A DNA stretch of 64,000 nt, from contig JANOFU010000075.1 in the NCBI GenBank assembly GCA_031413815.1, positions 33,387 to 97,386 of the forward strand. Direction: 5' to 3'. Positions 47,006-55,853 of this stretch are shown one piece after another (the first letter of the stretch is position 1; each line of letters opens with the position of its first letter). The stretch comes from JAGVSR01 sp031413815 (lineage in GTDB: Bacteria > Pseudomonadota > Alphaproteobacteria > Rhizobiales > Hyphomicrobiaceae). The translations under genes were made by a program, and so were the position numbers. A model generated the notes under the pieces. The model was not told the origin of the DNA, did no database searches, and saw nothing but the letters and a program-made list of their open reading frames with translations.

Positions 47006-48502
47006 CTACTGCGCCAGAGCCGCGGCCGTGCGCACGGCGGCTTCGTAATTTGCAACCAAGTTCTGCACCGACTTCGCCGTCACATCGAGGATGGGGGCTG
47101 GATAGAACCCGAAGAAAATGGTCAGAACGACGAGCGGGGCCAATATGGCGATCTCGCGCGGCGACAGGTCAGCCAGTCCCTTCAGCGCTGGTTTCTCGAG
47201 TTCGCCGAAGATGATCCGCCGGTAGAGCCACAACGCATAGGCGGCTGACAGAACCACCCCTGTTGTCGCCAGGAACGCAACCCACGTGTTGGCCTTGAAC
47301 GCGCCCAGGAGCGTCAGGAACTCGCCCACAAACCCGCTGGTGCCCGGCAGGCCGACGTTGCCCATGGTGAACACCATGAAGCAGGCGGCATAGAGCGGCA
47401 TGCGATCGGCAAGCCCGCCGTAGGCTGAAATTTCGCGCGTGTGCATCCGGTCGTAGATGACGCCGACGCAGAGGAACAGCGCCGCCGAGATCAACCCATG
47501 TGACAGCATCTGGAAGATGGCGCCGTCGAGACCCTGCGCGGTGAACGTGAAGATGCCCATGGTCACGAACCCCATGTGCGCCACTGACGAATAGGCGATC
47601 AGTTTTTTGACGTCCTCTTGGGCCAACGCCACCAAGGACGTGTAGATGATCGCGATGACCGACAGTGCGAACACGAGGGGTGCCAGCTCTTGGCTGGCCA
47701 ACGGGAACATCGGCAACGAGAACCGCAGGAAGCCATAGCCGCCCATTTTGAGCAGGATGGCGGCGAGGATCACCGAGCCCGCAGTTGGCGCTTCGACGTG
47801 CGCGTCCGGCAACCACGTGTGCAGCGGCCACATTGGCATCTTCACAGCGAAAGATGCGAAGAACGCAAGCCACAGCCACCACTGCATATCCGCGGGCAAC
47901 TTGGCCTGCATCAACGCCGGGATGTCCGACGTGCCCGCGTGCCAATACATGGCCAGCAGCGCCAGCAGCATCAGCACCGAGCCGAGTAGGGTATAGAGGA
48001 AGAACTTAAAGCTGGCGTAGACGCGCCGCGGCCCGCCCCACACACCGATAATGAGGAACATCGGAATAAGGCCAGCTTCAAAGAACAGATAGAACAGCAC
48101 GAGATCGAGCGCACAAAATACCCCGATCATCAGCGTTTCCAGCACCAGGAACGCGATCATATATTCCTTGACGCGGTCTTCGATGGACTCCCAGCTGGCC
48201 AGCACGCACAGCGGCATCAGAAACGTTGTCAGAATGACGAACAGCATCGAAATGCCGTCAACGCCCATTTTGTATTTGATGTTGCCGAGCCACGCGTACT
48301 CCTCGACAAACTGGAAGGCCGCTGTGCCGGTATCGAAGTTGTACCAAATCAACAGCGACACGCCGAACGTCACGATTGTGGTCCACAGGGCAACCCAGCG
48401 GGCGTTATTGAAGGCGGCCCTCGGCAGTGTGGCGATGAAGATCGCGCCCACCAGCGGAAGGAACGTCACGATCGACAGAATAGGTTGAGCAGAAATGTTC
48501 AT
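47006..48502 (-). CDS. nuoM: NADH-quinone oxidoreductase subunit M
   Basis: 498-residue antiporter-like subunit. VGVDGISMLFVILTTFLMPL, YLFFEAGLIPMFLIIGVWGG, FAVKMPMWPLHTWLPDAHVE and the middle IAYSSVAHMGFVTMGIF are characteristic. ATG 48502 (MNISAQPILSI) overlaps the nuoL stop by 4 bases (ATGA), so translation is coupled; the frame opens at 48532 inside nuoL. Confidence 0.95.
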   Translation of the reverse strand: MNISAQPILSIVTFLPLVGAIFIATLPRAAFNNARWVALWTTIVTFGVSLLIWYNFDTGTAAFQFVEEYAWLGNIKYKMGVDGISMLFVILTTFLMPLCVLASWESIEDRVKEYMIAFLVLETLMIGVFCALDLVLFYLFFEAGLIPMFLIIGVWGGPRRVYASFKFFLYTLLGSVLMLLALLAMYWHAGTSDIPALMQAKLPADMQWWLWLAFFASFAVKMPMWPLHTWLPDAHVEAPTAGSVILAAILLKMGGYGFLRFSLPMFPLASQELAPLVFALSVIAIIYTSLVALAQEDVKKLIAYSSVAHMGFVTMGIFTFTAQGLDGAIFQMLSHGLISAALFLCVGVIYDRMHTREISAYGGLADRMPLYAACFMVFTMGNVGLPGTSGFVGEFLTLLGAFKANTWVAFLATTGVVLSAAYALWLYRRIIFGELEKPALKGLADLSPREIAILAPLVVLTIFFGFYPAPILDVTAKSVQNLVANYEAAVRTAAALAQ

Positions 48503-50448
48503 TTGAACACCCCGCCAGCGACGATGAACCAAGTGACGAGCGCCGCCACGCCGATCAGCATGGCAAAGGCGTAGTGATAAACGTAGCCGGTTTGCAGTTT
48601 GACGATCTTGCCGGTGGCCCAGCCGACGCTGTTGGCAGTGCCGTCGATGGTGCCGTCGATGATGGCGCCGTCACCGCCCTTCCATAAGGCCCGCCCGATC
48701 CAGAACGCTGGCTTCACGAACAGCCAATCATAGAGTTCATCGAAGTACCACTTGTTGAGCAGGAACTGATACAGCGGCTGGAACGCGTTGGCAGTCGCTT
48801 CAGGCAGCCACGGCGAATGCATGTAATAGAGATAGGCGATGCCGAATCCCGCCAGCATGGCGGCGAACGGCGCCCAAGGCACCCAGCCTGGCACTTCATG
48901 CGAGTGATGCAGGATGTCCTTACCCGGCAACTCGAACAGCGCCGCGCCCCAGAATTCCTTGTAGTCGTGACCGATGAAGTAGCCCGTGAATACGATGCCC
49001 GCCAGCACAGCCCCTGCGGCCAGCACGAATAGCGGCACCAGCATGACGGGCGGGCTCTCGTGGGCGTGCTTCAGCACGTCCGGTTCCGCGCGTGACTTGC
49101 CATAGAACGTCATGAACATCAGCCGCCACGAGTAGAATGAAGTCATCAGCGCGGCAATGGTGAGCAGCCAGAACGCATAGTTGCCGGGCGTGTGTCCCGC
49201 GTAAGCCGCTTCGATGATGGCGTCCTTCGAATGAAACCCGGCAAAGCCCGCGACATGCGGAATGCCGACGCCGGTCAGCGCCAACGTCCCGACCAGCATC
49301 ATGGCCCAAGTGAGCGGGATCTTGCTCTTAAGTCCGCCCATATTGCGCATGTCCTGCTCATGATGCATCGCGTGGATGACTGAGCCGGCGCCGAGGAACA
49401 AGAGCGCCTTGAAGAAGGCGTGCGTGAACAGGTGGAAGATCGCCACGCCGTATGCTCCCACCCCGCAGGCCACAAACATGTAACCCAACTGCGAGCACGT
49501 CGAATAGGCGATGACGCGCTTGATGTCATTCTGGACAAGGCCGACCGTGGCGGCAAAGAAAGCCGTCACCGCACCCACCAGTGTCACGACCTGGAGCGCG
49601 ACGGGCGCGTACTCAAACAGCGGCGACAACCGCGCCACCATGAACACCCCGGCCGTCACCATGGTGGCGGCGTGGATCAGCGCGGAGACGGGTGTCGGGC
49701 CTTCCATGGCGTCCGGCAACCAGGTGTGCAGCAGGAACTGGGCAGACTTGCCCATGGCGCCCATAAACAACAATAGGCACAGCGTAGTCAGGATATCGAC
49801 GTCTGCGCCGAGGAACTGGAACGTCTTGCCAGCCATTTCAGGTGCGAGACGGAAGATGTCATCGAGGTTGACCGTCTTGAAGATGTAGAACACGCCGAAG
49901 ATGCCGAGCGCGTAGCCGAAATCACCGACGCGGTTGACGACGAATGCTTTGATGGCCGCCGCATTGGCTTCTGGCTTTTTGTACCAGAACCCGATCAGCA
50001 AATAGGACGCGAGGCCAACGCCCTCCCAGCCAAAGAACATCTGGAGGAGATTATCGCTCGTCACCAGCATGAGCATGGCGAACGTGAACAGCGACAGGAA
50101 GGCGAAGAACCGCGGGCGGCTGTCGTCGTCGTGCATGTAGCCAATGGAGTAGACGTGGACGAGCGACGACACCGTCGTGACAACCACCAGCATGACGGCC
50201 GTCAACGTGTCGATCCGCAGGCTCCAGCTGGCATCGAGTTCGCCCGATGTGATCCAGCGCATGACCGGCACGCGGGCGGTCTCATGACTGATGCCGACCT
50301 GCACAAAGGCGACCCACGACAGCACGGCCGCCGCAAGCAACAGCGCTGTTGTGATCAGTTCGGACGGACGCGGCCCGATCCAGCGGCCAAACAAGCCGGC
50401 AATCAGCGCACCCAAGAGTGGGAGGAAAACGATGGCGGTATAAATCAT
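48499..50448 (-). CDS. nuoL: NADH-quinone oxidoreductase subunit L
   Basis: 649 residues, the distal antiporter-like subunit with the long lateral helix at its C-terminus. FFGWEGVGLASYLLIGFWYK, SAQFLLHTWLPDAMEGPTPV, IAYSTCSQLGYMFVACGVGA and the C-terminal YHYAFAMLIGVAALV are typical. ATG 50448 (MIYTAIVFLPLLGAL) chosen. Preceded by a gap with 7-bp inverted repeats before nuoK. Confidence 0.95.
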   Translation of the reverse strand: MIYTAIVFLPLLGALIAGLFGRWIGPRPSELITTALLLAAAVLSWVAFVQVGISHETARVPVMRWITSGELDASWSLRIDTLTAVMLVVVTTVSSLVHVYSIGYMHDDDSRPRFFAFLSLFTFAMLMLVTSDNLLQMFFGWEGVGLASYLLIGFWYKKPEANAAAIKAFVVNRVGDFGYALGIFGVFYIFKTVNLDDIFRLAPEMAGKTFQFLGADVDILTTLCLLLFMGAMGKSAQFLLHTWLPDAMEGPTPVSALIHAATMVTAGVFMVARLSPLFEYAPVALQVVTLVGAVTAFFAATVGLVQNDIKRVIAYSTCSQLGYMFVACGVGAYGVAIFHLFTHAFFKALLFLGAGSVIHAMHHEQDMRNMGGLKSKIPLTWAMMLVGTLALTGVGIPHVAGFAGFHSKDAIIEAAYAGHTPGNYAFWLLTIAALMTSFYSWRLMFMTFYGKSRAEPDVLKHAHESPPVMLVPLFVLAAGAVLAGIVFTGYFIGHDYKEFWGAALFELPGKDILHHSHEVPGWVPWAPFAAMLAGFGIAYLYYMHSPWLPEATANAFQPLYQFLLNKWYFDELYDWLFVKPAFWIGRALWKGGDGAIIDGTIDGTANSVGWATGKIVKLQTGYVYHYAFAMLIGVAALVTWFIVAGGVFK

Positions 50449-50460
50449 GCGCTTCGCGCA

Positions 50461-50548
50461 GGCAGCGGGTAGCGGGCAATAGGCAGCACGATCCGAACAC
50501 AAACCTGTCGGTTTGAGGACCCGCTGCCCGCTGCCTGTTGTCCGATGC
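50461..50548. repeat. Inverted arrays of 7-bp units in the nuoK-nuoL gap
   Basis: Units GGCAGCG, GGTAGCG, GGCAATA, GGCAGCA (50461-50488) are mirrored by CCGCTGC, CCGCTGC, CTGTTGT, CCGATGC (50521-50548). The arrays could pair as a hairpin in RNA. They are related to the repeat at 1892-1940. Confidence 0.7.
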
Positions 50549-50554
50549 CCACTT

Positions 50555-50863
50555 TCACCCCTTCATCATGTTGATGTCTTCGACCGCGATCGAGCCTCGG
50601 TTGCGATAGTAGACGACGATAATGGCAAGCCCGATCGCGGCTTCGGCCGCCGCGACCGTTAGCACGAACAGCGCAAACACCTGGCCCGTGATGTCGCCCA
50701 GGTAGTGCGAGAACGCGACAAGATTGATGTTGACGGCGAGCAGCATCAGTTCAACCGACATCAAGATGATGATCACGTTCTTGCGGTTAAGAAAGATGCC
50801 GAGAATGCCCAGCGTGAACAGGCAGGCGGCGACCGTGAGATAGTGCGCAATGCCGATGGTCAT
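50555..50863 (-). CDS. nuoK: NADH-quinone oxidoreductase subunit K
   Basis: 102 residues, three membrane segments. GIFLNRKNVIIILMSVELML with the conserved membrane Glu residues and AEAAIGLAIIVVYYRNRGSI are the family signatures. ATG 50863 overlaps the stop of the preceding small gene by 4 bases. Part of the Complex I membrane arm near the quinone site. Confidence 0.95.
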   Translation of the reverse strand: MTIGIAHYLTVAACLFTLGILGIFLNRKNVIIILMSVELMLLAVNINLVAFSHYLGDITGQVFALFVLTVAAAEAAIGLAIIVVYYRNRGSIAVEDINMMKG

Positions 50864-51093
50864 TTGGCGTCTCCGCCCGGCATTGGCACAGCCGCACCGT
50901 AAAAGAACGACACGATGGCCCCAATCGCCATGGCGATGAAGAGCCCGCCAATCATCCAATCGCGCAGCGTTGCGGGCCCGCGCCCGCCCGGAGCACCAGC
51001 GCGCCGCGCCGCCTTGGCTTTGGCGGCGGCACGTTGGCGCGCCTCCTCGATTGACGTGACGTTCGGGTTGTCGTGGCCATTGCGCAGGTTCAT
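50860..51093 (-). CDS. Small membrane protein of unknown function in the nuo operon (77 aa)
   Basis: 77 residues. A basic, Ala/Arg-rich N-terminal part (EEARQRAAAKAKAARRAGAP) precedes one membrane segment at about 45-66 (DWMIGGLFIAMAIGAIVSFF). It starts one base after the nuoJ stop and its own stop overlaps the nuoK start by 4 bases, so it is translated with Complex I subunits. No family recognised; an accessory or assembly role in Complex I is inference from position. Confidence 0.75.
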   Translation of the reverse strand: MNLRNGHDNPNVTSIEEARQRAAAKAKAARRAGAPGGRGPATLRDWMIGGLFIAMAIGAIVSFFYGAAVPMPGGDAK

Positions 51094-51094
51094 G

Positions 51095-51724
51095 TTACCC
51101 CCTCACCTCGCTAGATGGAACGACGGCTTGACCCGGAGACACCTTAACGATCTCAAGCCCGGTTGATGGTCCGCGCGCCACTTGGGCGGCGATCACCTGA
51201 CGGCGGACGCTCTCGCGCTGACGATGGGTCAGCACAATGGCGCCGATCATCGCGACCAGGAGCACCAAGCCCGAGGCCTGAAAGAAGTAGACGTACTTCG
51301 TGTAGAGCACGCGGCCGAGTGCCTGTGTGTTCGACACACCGTCCGCTGCCGCTGTGGCAACGGCTTGGCCGTCGGTTCCAAATTTGCTGGCCATGAACAA
51401 CGCGACGAGTTGCGCCAGCACGCATCCGGCGACGAACAACCCGACCGGCGCATTCTTGACATAGCCAGCTTTCAGCTCGGCAAAGTCGACGTCGAGCATC
51501 ATGACGACGAACAGGAACAGCACGGCGACCGCGCCGACATAGACGATGACCAGCAGCATCGCGAGGAATTCAGCGCCGAGCAGAATAAAAAGGCCGGCCG
51601 CATTGAAGAACGTGAGGATCAGGAACAGCACGGCATGCACGGGATTCTTGGCCACGATCACCATCGCCGCCGAGACCACCGCGAGGATGGCGAACAGGTA
51701 GAAAAAAACTGCCGTCAGTGCCAT
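51095..51724 (-). CDS. nuoJ: NADH-quinone oxidoreductase subunit J
   Basis: 209 residues with five membrane segments. NPVHAVLFLILTFFNAAGLF, ILLGAEFLAMLLVIVYVGAV and LFLFVVMMLDVDFAELKAG are standard NuoJ. The C-terminus is extended by about 40 residues with a basic stretch (THRQRESVRRQ). Separated from nuoI by 162 bases of repeats. Confidence 0.95.
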   Translation of the reverse strand: MALTAVFFYLFAILAVVSAAMVIVAKNPVHAVLFLILTFFNAAGLFILLGAEFLAMLLVIVYVGAVAVLFLFVVMMLDVDFAELKAGYVKNAPVGLFVAGCVLAQLVALFMASKFGTDGQAVATAAADGVSNTQALGRVLYTKYVYFFQASGLVLLVAMIGAIVLTHRQRESVRRQVIAAQVARGPSTGLEIVKVSPGQAVVPSSEVRG

Positions 51725-51752
51725 GCCGAGTCCTTATTGCGGCTCCCCTTAT

Positions 51753-51883
51753 CCCCTCTCCCCGCCCCTATACGGGGAGAGGGTTAGGGTGATGGGCAGA
51801 AAAGAGTGCCGAGCAAGAAGCTGCCCCTCACCCCCACCCTCTCCCCATAATAGCTGAGTGCGCTCCGCTGTTATGGGGAGAGG
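51753..51883. repeat. Two CCCTCTCCCC hairpins in the nuoI-nuoJ gap
   Basis: Arms 51753-51763 and 51772-51782 pair perfectly (CCCTCTCCCCG). Arms 51836-51849 and 51870-51883 pair over 14 bases (CCCTCTCCCCATAA). A third, imperfect copy is at 55815-55844. They are not followed by T-runs, so they read as repeats rather than terminators. Confidence 0.7.
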
Positions 51884-51886
51884 GAG

Positions 51887-52375
51887 TTACCGGTACTTCG
51901 CATCAAGCGCGAGGTTCTTGGCAATTTCCCGCTCCCAGCGATCTCCGTTCGCGAGCAGCCGGTCCTTGTCGTAGAACAACTCTTCGCGCGTCTCCGTCGC
52001 AAATTCGAAATTCGGGCCTTCCACGATGGCATCGACAGGGCAGGCTTCCTGGCACAACCCGCAATAGATGCACTTCGTCATGTCAATGTCGTAGCGCGTG
52101 GTGCGCCGTGTGCCATCGTTGCGGCGTGGCCCCGCTTCGATGGTGATCGCTTGGGCCGGACAGATCGCTTCGCATAGCTTGCACGCGATGCAGCGTTCTT
52201 CGCCGTTGGGATAGCGGCGCAGCACGTGCTCGCCACGGAAGCGCGGTGATAGCGGGCCCTTTTCGAACGGATAATTGATCGTCTTCTTGGGCGCAAAGAA
52301 GTAGCGCATGGTCAGGCCAAAGGCCTTGACGAATTCAACGAGGAACAGCGATTTAACGCCTTGAGCAACATTCAT
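51887..52375 (-). CDS. nuoI: NADH-quinone oxidoreductase subunit I
   Basis: 162-residue 2x[4Fe-4S] subunit (N6a, N6b). Cluster ligands are Cys62, 65, 68 and 72 (CIACKLCEAICP) and Cys102, 105, 108 and 112 (CIYCGLCQEACP), all present. It bridges the peripheral arm to the quinone site. The start is 18 bases after the 69-residue gene. Confidence 0.95.
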   Translation of the reverse strand: MNVAQGVKSLFLVEFVKAFGLTMRYFFAPKKTINYPFEKGPLSPRFRGEHVLRRYPNGEERCIACKLCEAICPAQAITIEAGPRRNDGTRRTTRYDIDMTKCIYCGLCQEACPVDAIVEGPNFEFATETREELFYDKDRLLANGDRWEREIAKNLALDAKYR

Positions 52376-52393
52376 GTCAGTTGTGCCTCATCA

Positions 52394-52603
52394 TCAACCG
52401 CCCATAACCAGGGGACCGAGGAACAGCCCCATCCCAGTTAGGAGCAGAAAGAGCACGATGGCCGTCATGTTCAGCATCGTCGCCCCGCTCTGGCTGCCCG
52501 CACCATTCCGGGCTTTGACCTTGACCGCAATTGACCGCAACAAAATGGCCGACAACACCCCGATAAGCGCGCCTAACGCGGCCCCAACCAAAGTAGAACT
52601 CAT
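52394..52603 (-). CDS. Small two-segment membrane protein in the nuo operon (69 aa)
   Basis: 69 residues with membrane segments at about 4-25 and 46-66 joined by a short basic loop (VKVKARNGAG). Start ATG 52603 overlaps the nuoH stop by 4 bases, indicating coupling. No family recognised. Its composition is regular and it is followed closely by nuoI, so it is very probably a real gene; any role in Complex I is inferred from position only. Confidence 0.7.
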   Translation of the reverse strand: MSSTLVGAALGALIGVLSAILLRSIAVKVKARNGAGSQSGATMLNMTAIVLFLLLTGMGLFLGPLVMGG

Positions 52604-53667
52604 GCCAGCCCTCCAAAGTGCAGAACACTGGCGACCAGCACCACCATCAGCAACGACAACGGCAGAAACACCTTCCAGCCGAGCCGCATCAGCTGGTCAT
52701 AGCGGTAGCGCGGCACCATGGCCTTGGCCATGGCGAACATGAAGAACATCAAGATCATCTTCGCTGCGAACCAGAAGATCCCCGGCAGAGCGTTCAAGGG
52801 CCAAATGTCCAAAGGCGGCAACCAACCGCCCAAAAACAGGATCGTGCCCAGCGCGCACATGGTTGTAATGGCGACGTATTCGCCGAGCATGAACAGCAAG
52901 TAGGGCGTAGAGGCGTATTCGACCATGAACCCAGCCACCAATTCGGATTCCGCCTCGACGAGATCGAACGGAGGCCGGTTGGTCTCGGCAAGCGCCGAGA
53001 TAAAGAAGATCACGAACATCGGCAGCAGCACCAGCCAATGCCAATCGAGCAGGGAGGCTGGCATCCCGGCTGCTGTGCCGATGCCGTCCTGCTGCGCATT
53101 CACGATGTCGGTCATGTTGAGCGACCCGACCAGCAGCAGCACGGTGATGATGACGAGCCCGATTGAGACCTCATAGGAGACCATCTGGGCGGCGGAACGC
53201 AGCGCGCCCATGAACGGATACTTTGAATTCGACGCCCAGCCGCCCATGATGACGCCGTAGACGCCGAGCGACGAGACCGCGAGCAAATAGAGAATGCCGA
53301 CGTTCAAGTCGGAGATCACCCACTTGCCCCAGCTGTTCTCATTGACCGGAATGACCGCCCAGGCGGCGAGCGAGAACACGGCCGTGGCTAAGGGAGCGAG
53401 AAGAAACACGCCCTTGTCCGCGCCTGCCGGGATTATCGGCTCCTTGACAGCGAACTTGATCAGGTCGGCGAAGGACTGCAGCAGCCCGAATGGCCCGACG
53501 ACGTTGGGTCCGCGGCGAAGTTGCACCGCTGCCCAGACCTTACGGTCCATCAGCAACAGAAACGCGATCGACACGAGCAGCACGACGAGCACGAACAGGC
53601 TGAGACCGGCGGTCGTCACCAGCCAGTAGCCCCAATCCCACCACGTCGAGCCGTCAGCGTCCGTCAT
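52600..53667 (-). CDS. nuoH: NADH-quinone oxidoreductase subunit H
   Basis: 355 residues, eight membrane segments. MDRKVWAAVQLRRGPNVVGP, VYGVIMGGWASNSKYPFMGA, AETNRPPFDLVEAESELVAG and RYRYDQLMRLGWKVFLP are the quinone-site signatures of NuoH. ATG 53667 is chosen; TTG 53679 would add four residues. Starts 31 bases after the nuoG stop. Confidence 0.95.
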   Translation of the reverse strand: MTDADGSTWWDWGYWLVTTAGLSLFVLVVLLVSIAFLLLMDRKVWAAVQLRRGPNVVGPFGLLQSFADLIKFAVKEPIIPAGADKGVFLLAPLATAVFSLAAWAVIPVNENSWGKWVISDLNVGILYLLAVSSLGVYGVIMGGWASNSKYPFMGALRSAAQMVSYEVSIGLVIITVLLLVGSLNMTDIVNAQQDGIGTAAGMPASLLDWHWLVLLPMFVIFFISALAETNRPPFDLVEAESELVAGFMVEYASTPYLLFMLGEYVAITTMCALGTILFLGGWLPPLDIWPLNALPGIFWFAAKMILMFFMFAMAKAMVPRYRYDQLMRLGWKVFLPLSLLMVVLVASVLHFGGLA

Positions 53668-53698
53668 CAGGTCTCGCAATTCCCTTGGTTTGCGTCGT

Positions 53699-55795
53699 TC
53701 ACTCGGCCGCGTGCAATTGACTGCGCGGCCCAGCGGCTTTCTTCAATGCACTCATCTCCGCCATCACAGCCGAGGCGCGCGCGATCGGATTGGTCAAGTA
53801 GAAATCCTTCACGGGTGATAGGAACGGAGCGTCCGTCACCGCACCTTCTGCCCGCTTTGCCAACGTTGCAATTGCAGATGCATCCGCCCCGCCCGCCATA
53901 TTGAGTCGCGCAAACTCCGGCGCCGTCTTGTACATGGCAGCCCGCAGCGCGGAAAGGGTATCATACGGCAGAGTGTGGCCAACTTCATCCGAGAGCGCCC
54001 GGAGAATGGTCCAATCCTCGCGCGCCTGGCCCGGCGGGAAGCCCGCCTTCGCCGTCTGCTGCACGCGGCCCTCTGTGTTTGCGTAGGTCGCGCTCTTTTC
54101 GGTGTAGGCAGCCCCCGGCAGGATAATGTCGGCTCGTTGGGCGCCCGCATCGCCGTGGCTGCCTTGATAAATCACGAACACGTCTGGGGCGATCTTGGCC
54201 AGATCGAGTTCGTCGGCGCCCAACAGATAGAGCACATCGAGCTTACCGCTCGCGGCTGCGGACATCATCTGGCCCGTATCGAGGCCACCGTCGCGCGGCA
54301 CAAACCCAAGATCCAGTCCGGCAACGCGCGACGCTGCGGTGTGCAGCACGTTGAAGCCGTTCCAGCCATCTTTGACGACGCCCAGCGAGACGGCAGCCTT
54401 CGCCGCCATCGTCAGAACAGCATCGCCGTCGGGCCGGGCCAGCGCGCCCATGCCGGTGATCATCATCGGCCGCTCTATCTGGGCGGGTGCGTGCGAGGTG
54501 AACTTCGCGAGCGCATCAGCGCCTGCGCCCAGATAGTTGTAAGCATACCCCAGATCGGCCTGTTCGCCGATGACCCCGATGAGCAGTCCGCCCTGACGCC
54601 AGCGCTTGCGGATCCGCGCGTTGATGATCGGGGCTTCAAGACGCGGATTGGTGCCGATCAGCATGATGGCGTCGGCTTGGTCGATGCCTTCGATGGTGGA
54701 GTTGAAGATGTAACTGGCGCGGCCGAGGACCGGGTTGAGGGCCGCCCCATCCTGACGGCAATCGATGTTTTTGCAGCCGAGCCGCGTGAACAAATCCTTC
54801 AGCGCAAACATGTCTTCCGCGCCGGCCAGATCGCCCGCGATCGCCCCGTAACGGGCTGGATTAATCGCTTTGAGCCGCTGGGCCACCGCGTCAAACGCGT
54901 CTTTCCAGGTGGTTGGCTGCAGGCGGCCATTCTTGCGTATGTAGGGCTGGTCAAGACGCTGCGTTCGAAGTCCGTCGGCCACATGCCGCGTCTTGTCAGA
55001 GATCCACTCCTCATTCACAGAGTCGTTGTTGCGCGGCAGAATGCGCATCACTTCGCGCCCGCGGGTGTCCACACGAATGGCTGAGCCGACCGCGTCCATC
55101 ACGTCGATACTTTCGGTCTTGGTCAGCTCCCACGGGCGCGCGTTGTGCGCCCAAGGCCGGTGCGTCAGCGCGCCGACGGGGCACAGATCGACCGCGTTGG
55201 CGCTCATTTCGGACAAGATTCCGTTTTCGAGGTAGGTCGTGATTTCGGCGTCCTCGCCACGGCCGATGAGACCCAGCTCTTCGACGCCCGCCACCTCCGT
55301 CATGTAGCGCACGCACCGCGTACAATGGATGCAGCGCGTCATGTGCGTCTTGATCAGCGGCCCCAGATGCTTGTCTTCGACGGCGCGCTTGTTCTCCTGA
55401 TAGCGAGATCCGCCGATGCCGAAGGCCATAGCCTGGTCTTGCAGATCGCATTCGCCGCCTTGATCGCAGATCGGGCAATCGAGCGGATGATTGATGAGCA
55501 GGAATTCCATCACGCCTTCGCGCGCTTTTTTGACCGTCGCGCTTTTGGTCGACACGACGTTTGGGCTGCCGTCCGCGTTCGGGCGCAGTTCGTTGACGGT
55601 CATCGCGCACGACGCTATCGGCTTGGGCGAGCCGGCCACTTCGATCAGGCACATGCGGCAGTTGCCCGCGATCGACAGGCGCTCGTGATAGCAAAAGCGC
55701 GGGATCTCAGCGCCAGCAGCTTCGCACGCATGCATCAGCGTGGTGCCGTCCTCGACCTCGATCAGCGTTCCATCAACGATCAGCTTCTTGGTCAT
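53699..55795 (-). CDS. nuoG: NADH-quinone oxidoreductase subunit G
   Basis: 698 residues. The N-terminal [2Fe-2S] domain has CYHERLSIAGNCRMC; the next module has CPICDQGGECDLQDQ and HMTRCIHCTRCVRYMTE; a molybdopterin-oxidoreductase-like part follows (SVNEEWISDKTRHVADGL, then ADIILPGAAYTEKSATYANT). It carries several Fe-S clusters of the electron chain. Long enough for the full alphaproteobacterial form. An imperfect repeat lies between it and nuoF. Confidence 0.95.
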   Translation of the reverse strand: MTKKLIVDGTLIEVEDGTTLMHACEAAGAEIPRFCYHERLSIAGNCRMCLIEVAGSPKPIASCAMTVNELRPNADGSPNVVSTKSATVKKAREGVMEFLLINHPLDCPICDQGGECDLQDQAMAFGIGGSRYQENKRAVEDKHLGPLIKTHMTRCIHCTRCVRYMTEVAGVEELGLIGRGEDAEITTYLENGILSEMSANAVDLCPVGALTHRPWAHNARPWELTKTESIDVMDAVGSAIRVDTRGREVMRILPRNNDSVNEEWISDKTRHVADGLRTQRLDQPYIRKNGRLQPTTWKDAFDAVAQRLKAINPARYGAIAGDLAGAEDMFALKDLFTRLGCKNIDCRQDGAALNPVLGRASYIFNSTIEGIDQADAIMLIGTNPRLEAPIINARIRKRWRQGGLLIGVIGEQADLGYAYNYLGAGADALAKFTSHAPAQIERPMMITGMGALARPDGDAVLTMAAKAAVSLGVVKDGWNGFNVLHTAASRVAGLDLGFVPRDGGLDTGQMMSAAASGKLDVLYLLGADELDLAKIAPDVFVIYQGSHGDAGAQRADIILPGAAYTEKSATYANTEGRVQQTAKAGFPPGQAREDWTILRALSDEVGHTLPYDTLSALRAAMYKTAPEFARLNMAGGADASAIATLAKRAEGAVTDAPFLSPVKDFYLTNPIARASAVMAEMSALKKAAGPRSQLHAAE

Positions 55796-55814
55796 GCGTC
55801 TCGCTCTTTTCGAT

Positions 55815-55844
55815 CCCTCTCCCCGCCCCTATGCGGAGAGAGGG
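55815..55844. repeat. CCCTCTCCCC-type imperfect hairpin between nuoF and nuoG
   Basis: Arms 55815-55826 and 55833-55844 (CCCTCTCCCCGC with GCGGAGAGAGGG, one mismatch). Same family as the hairpins at 51753-51883. It lies inside the operon, so it probably does not stop transcription. Confidence 0.6.
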
Positions 55845-55853
55845 AGTTCGTCC

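Noticed and set aside
51753..51883. Hairpins between nuoI and nuoJ taken as terminators
   Set aside because: No T-run follows on the minus strand, they lie inside an operon, and a related hairpin is found between nuoF and nuoG, so they are better read as repeats.
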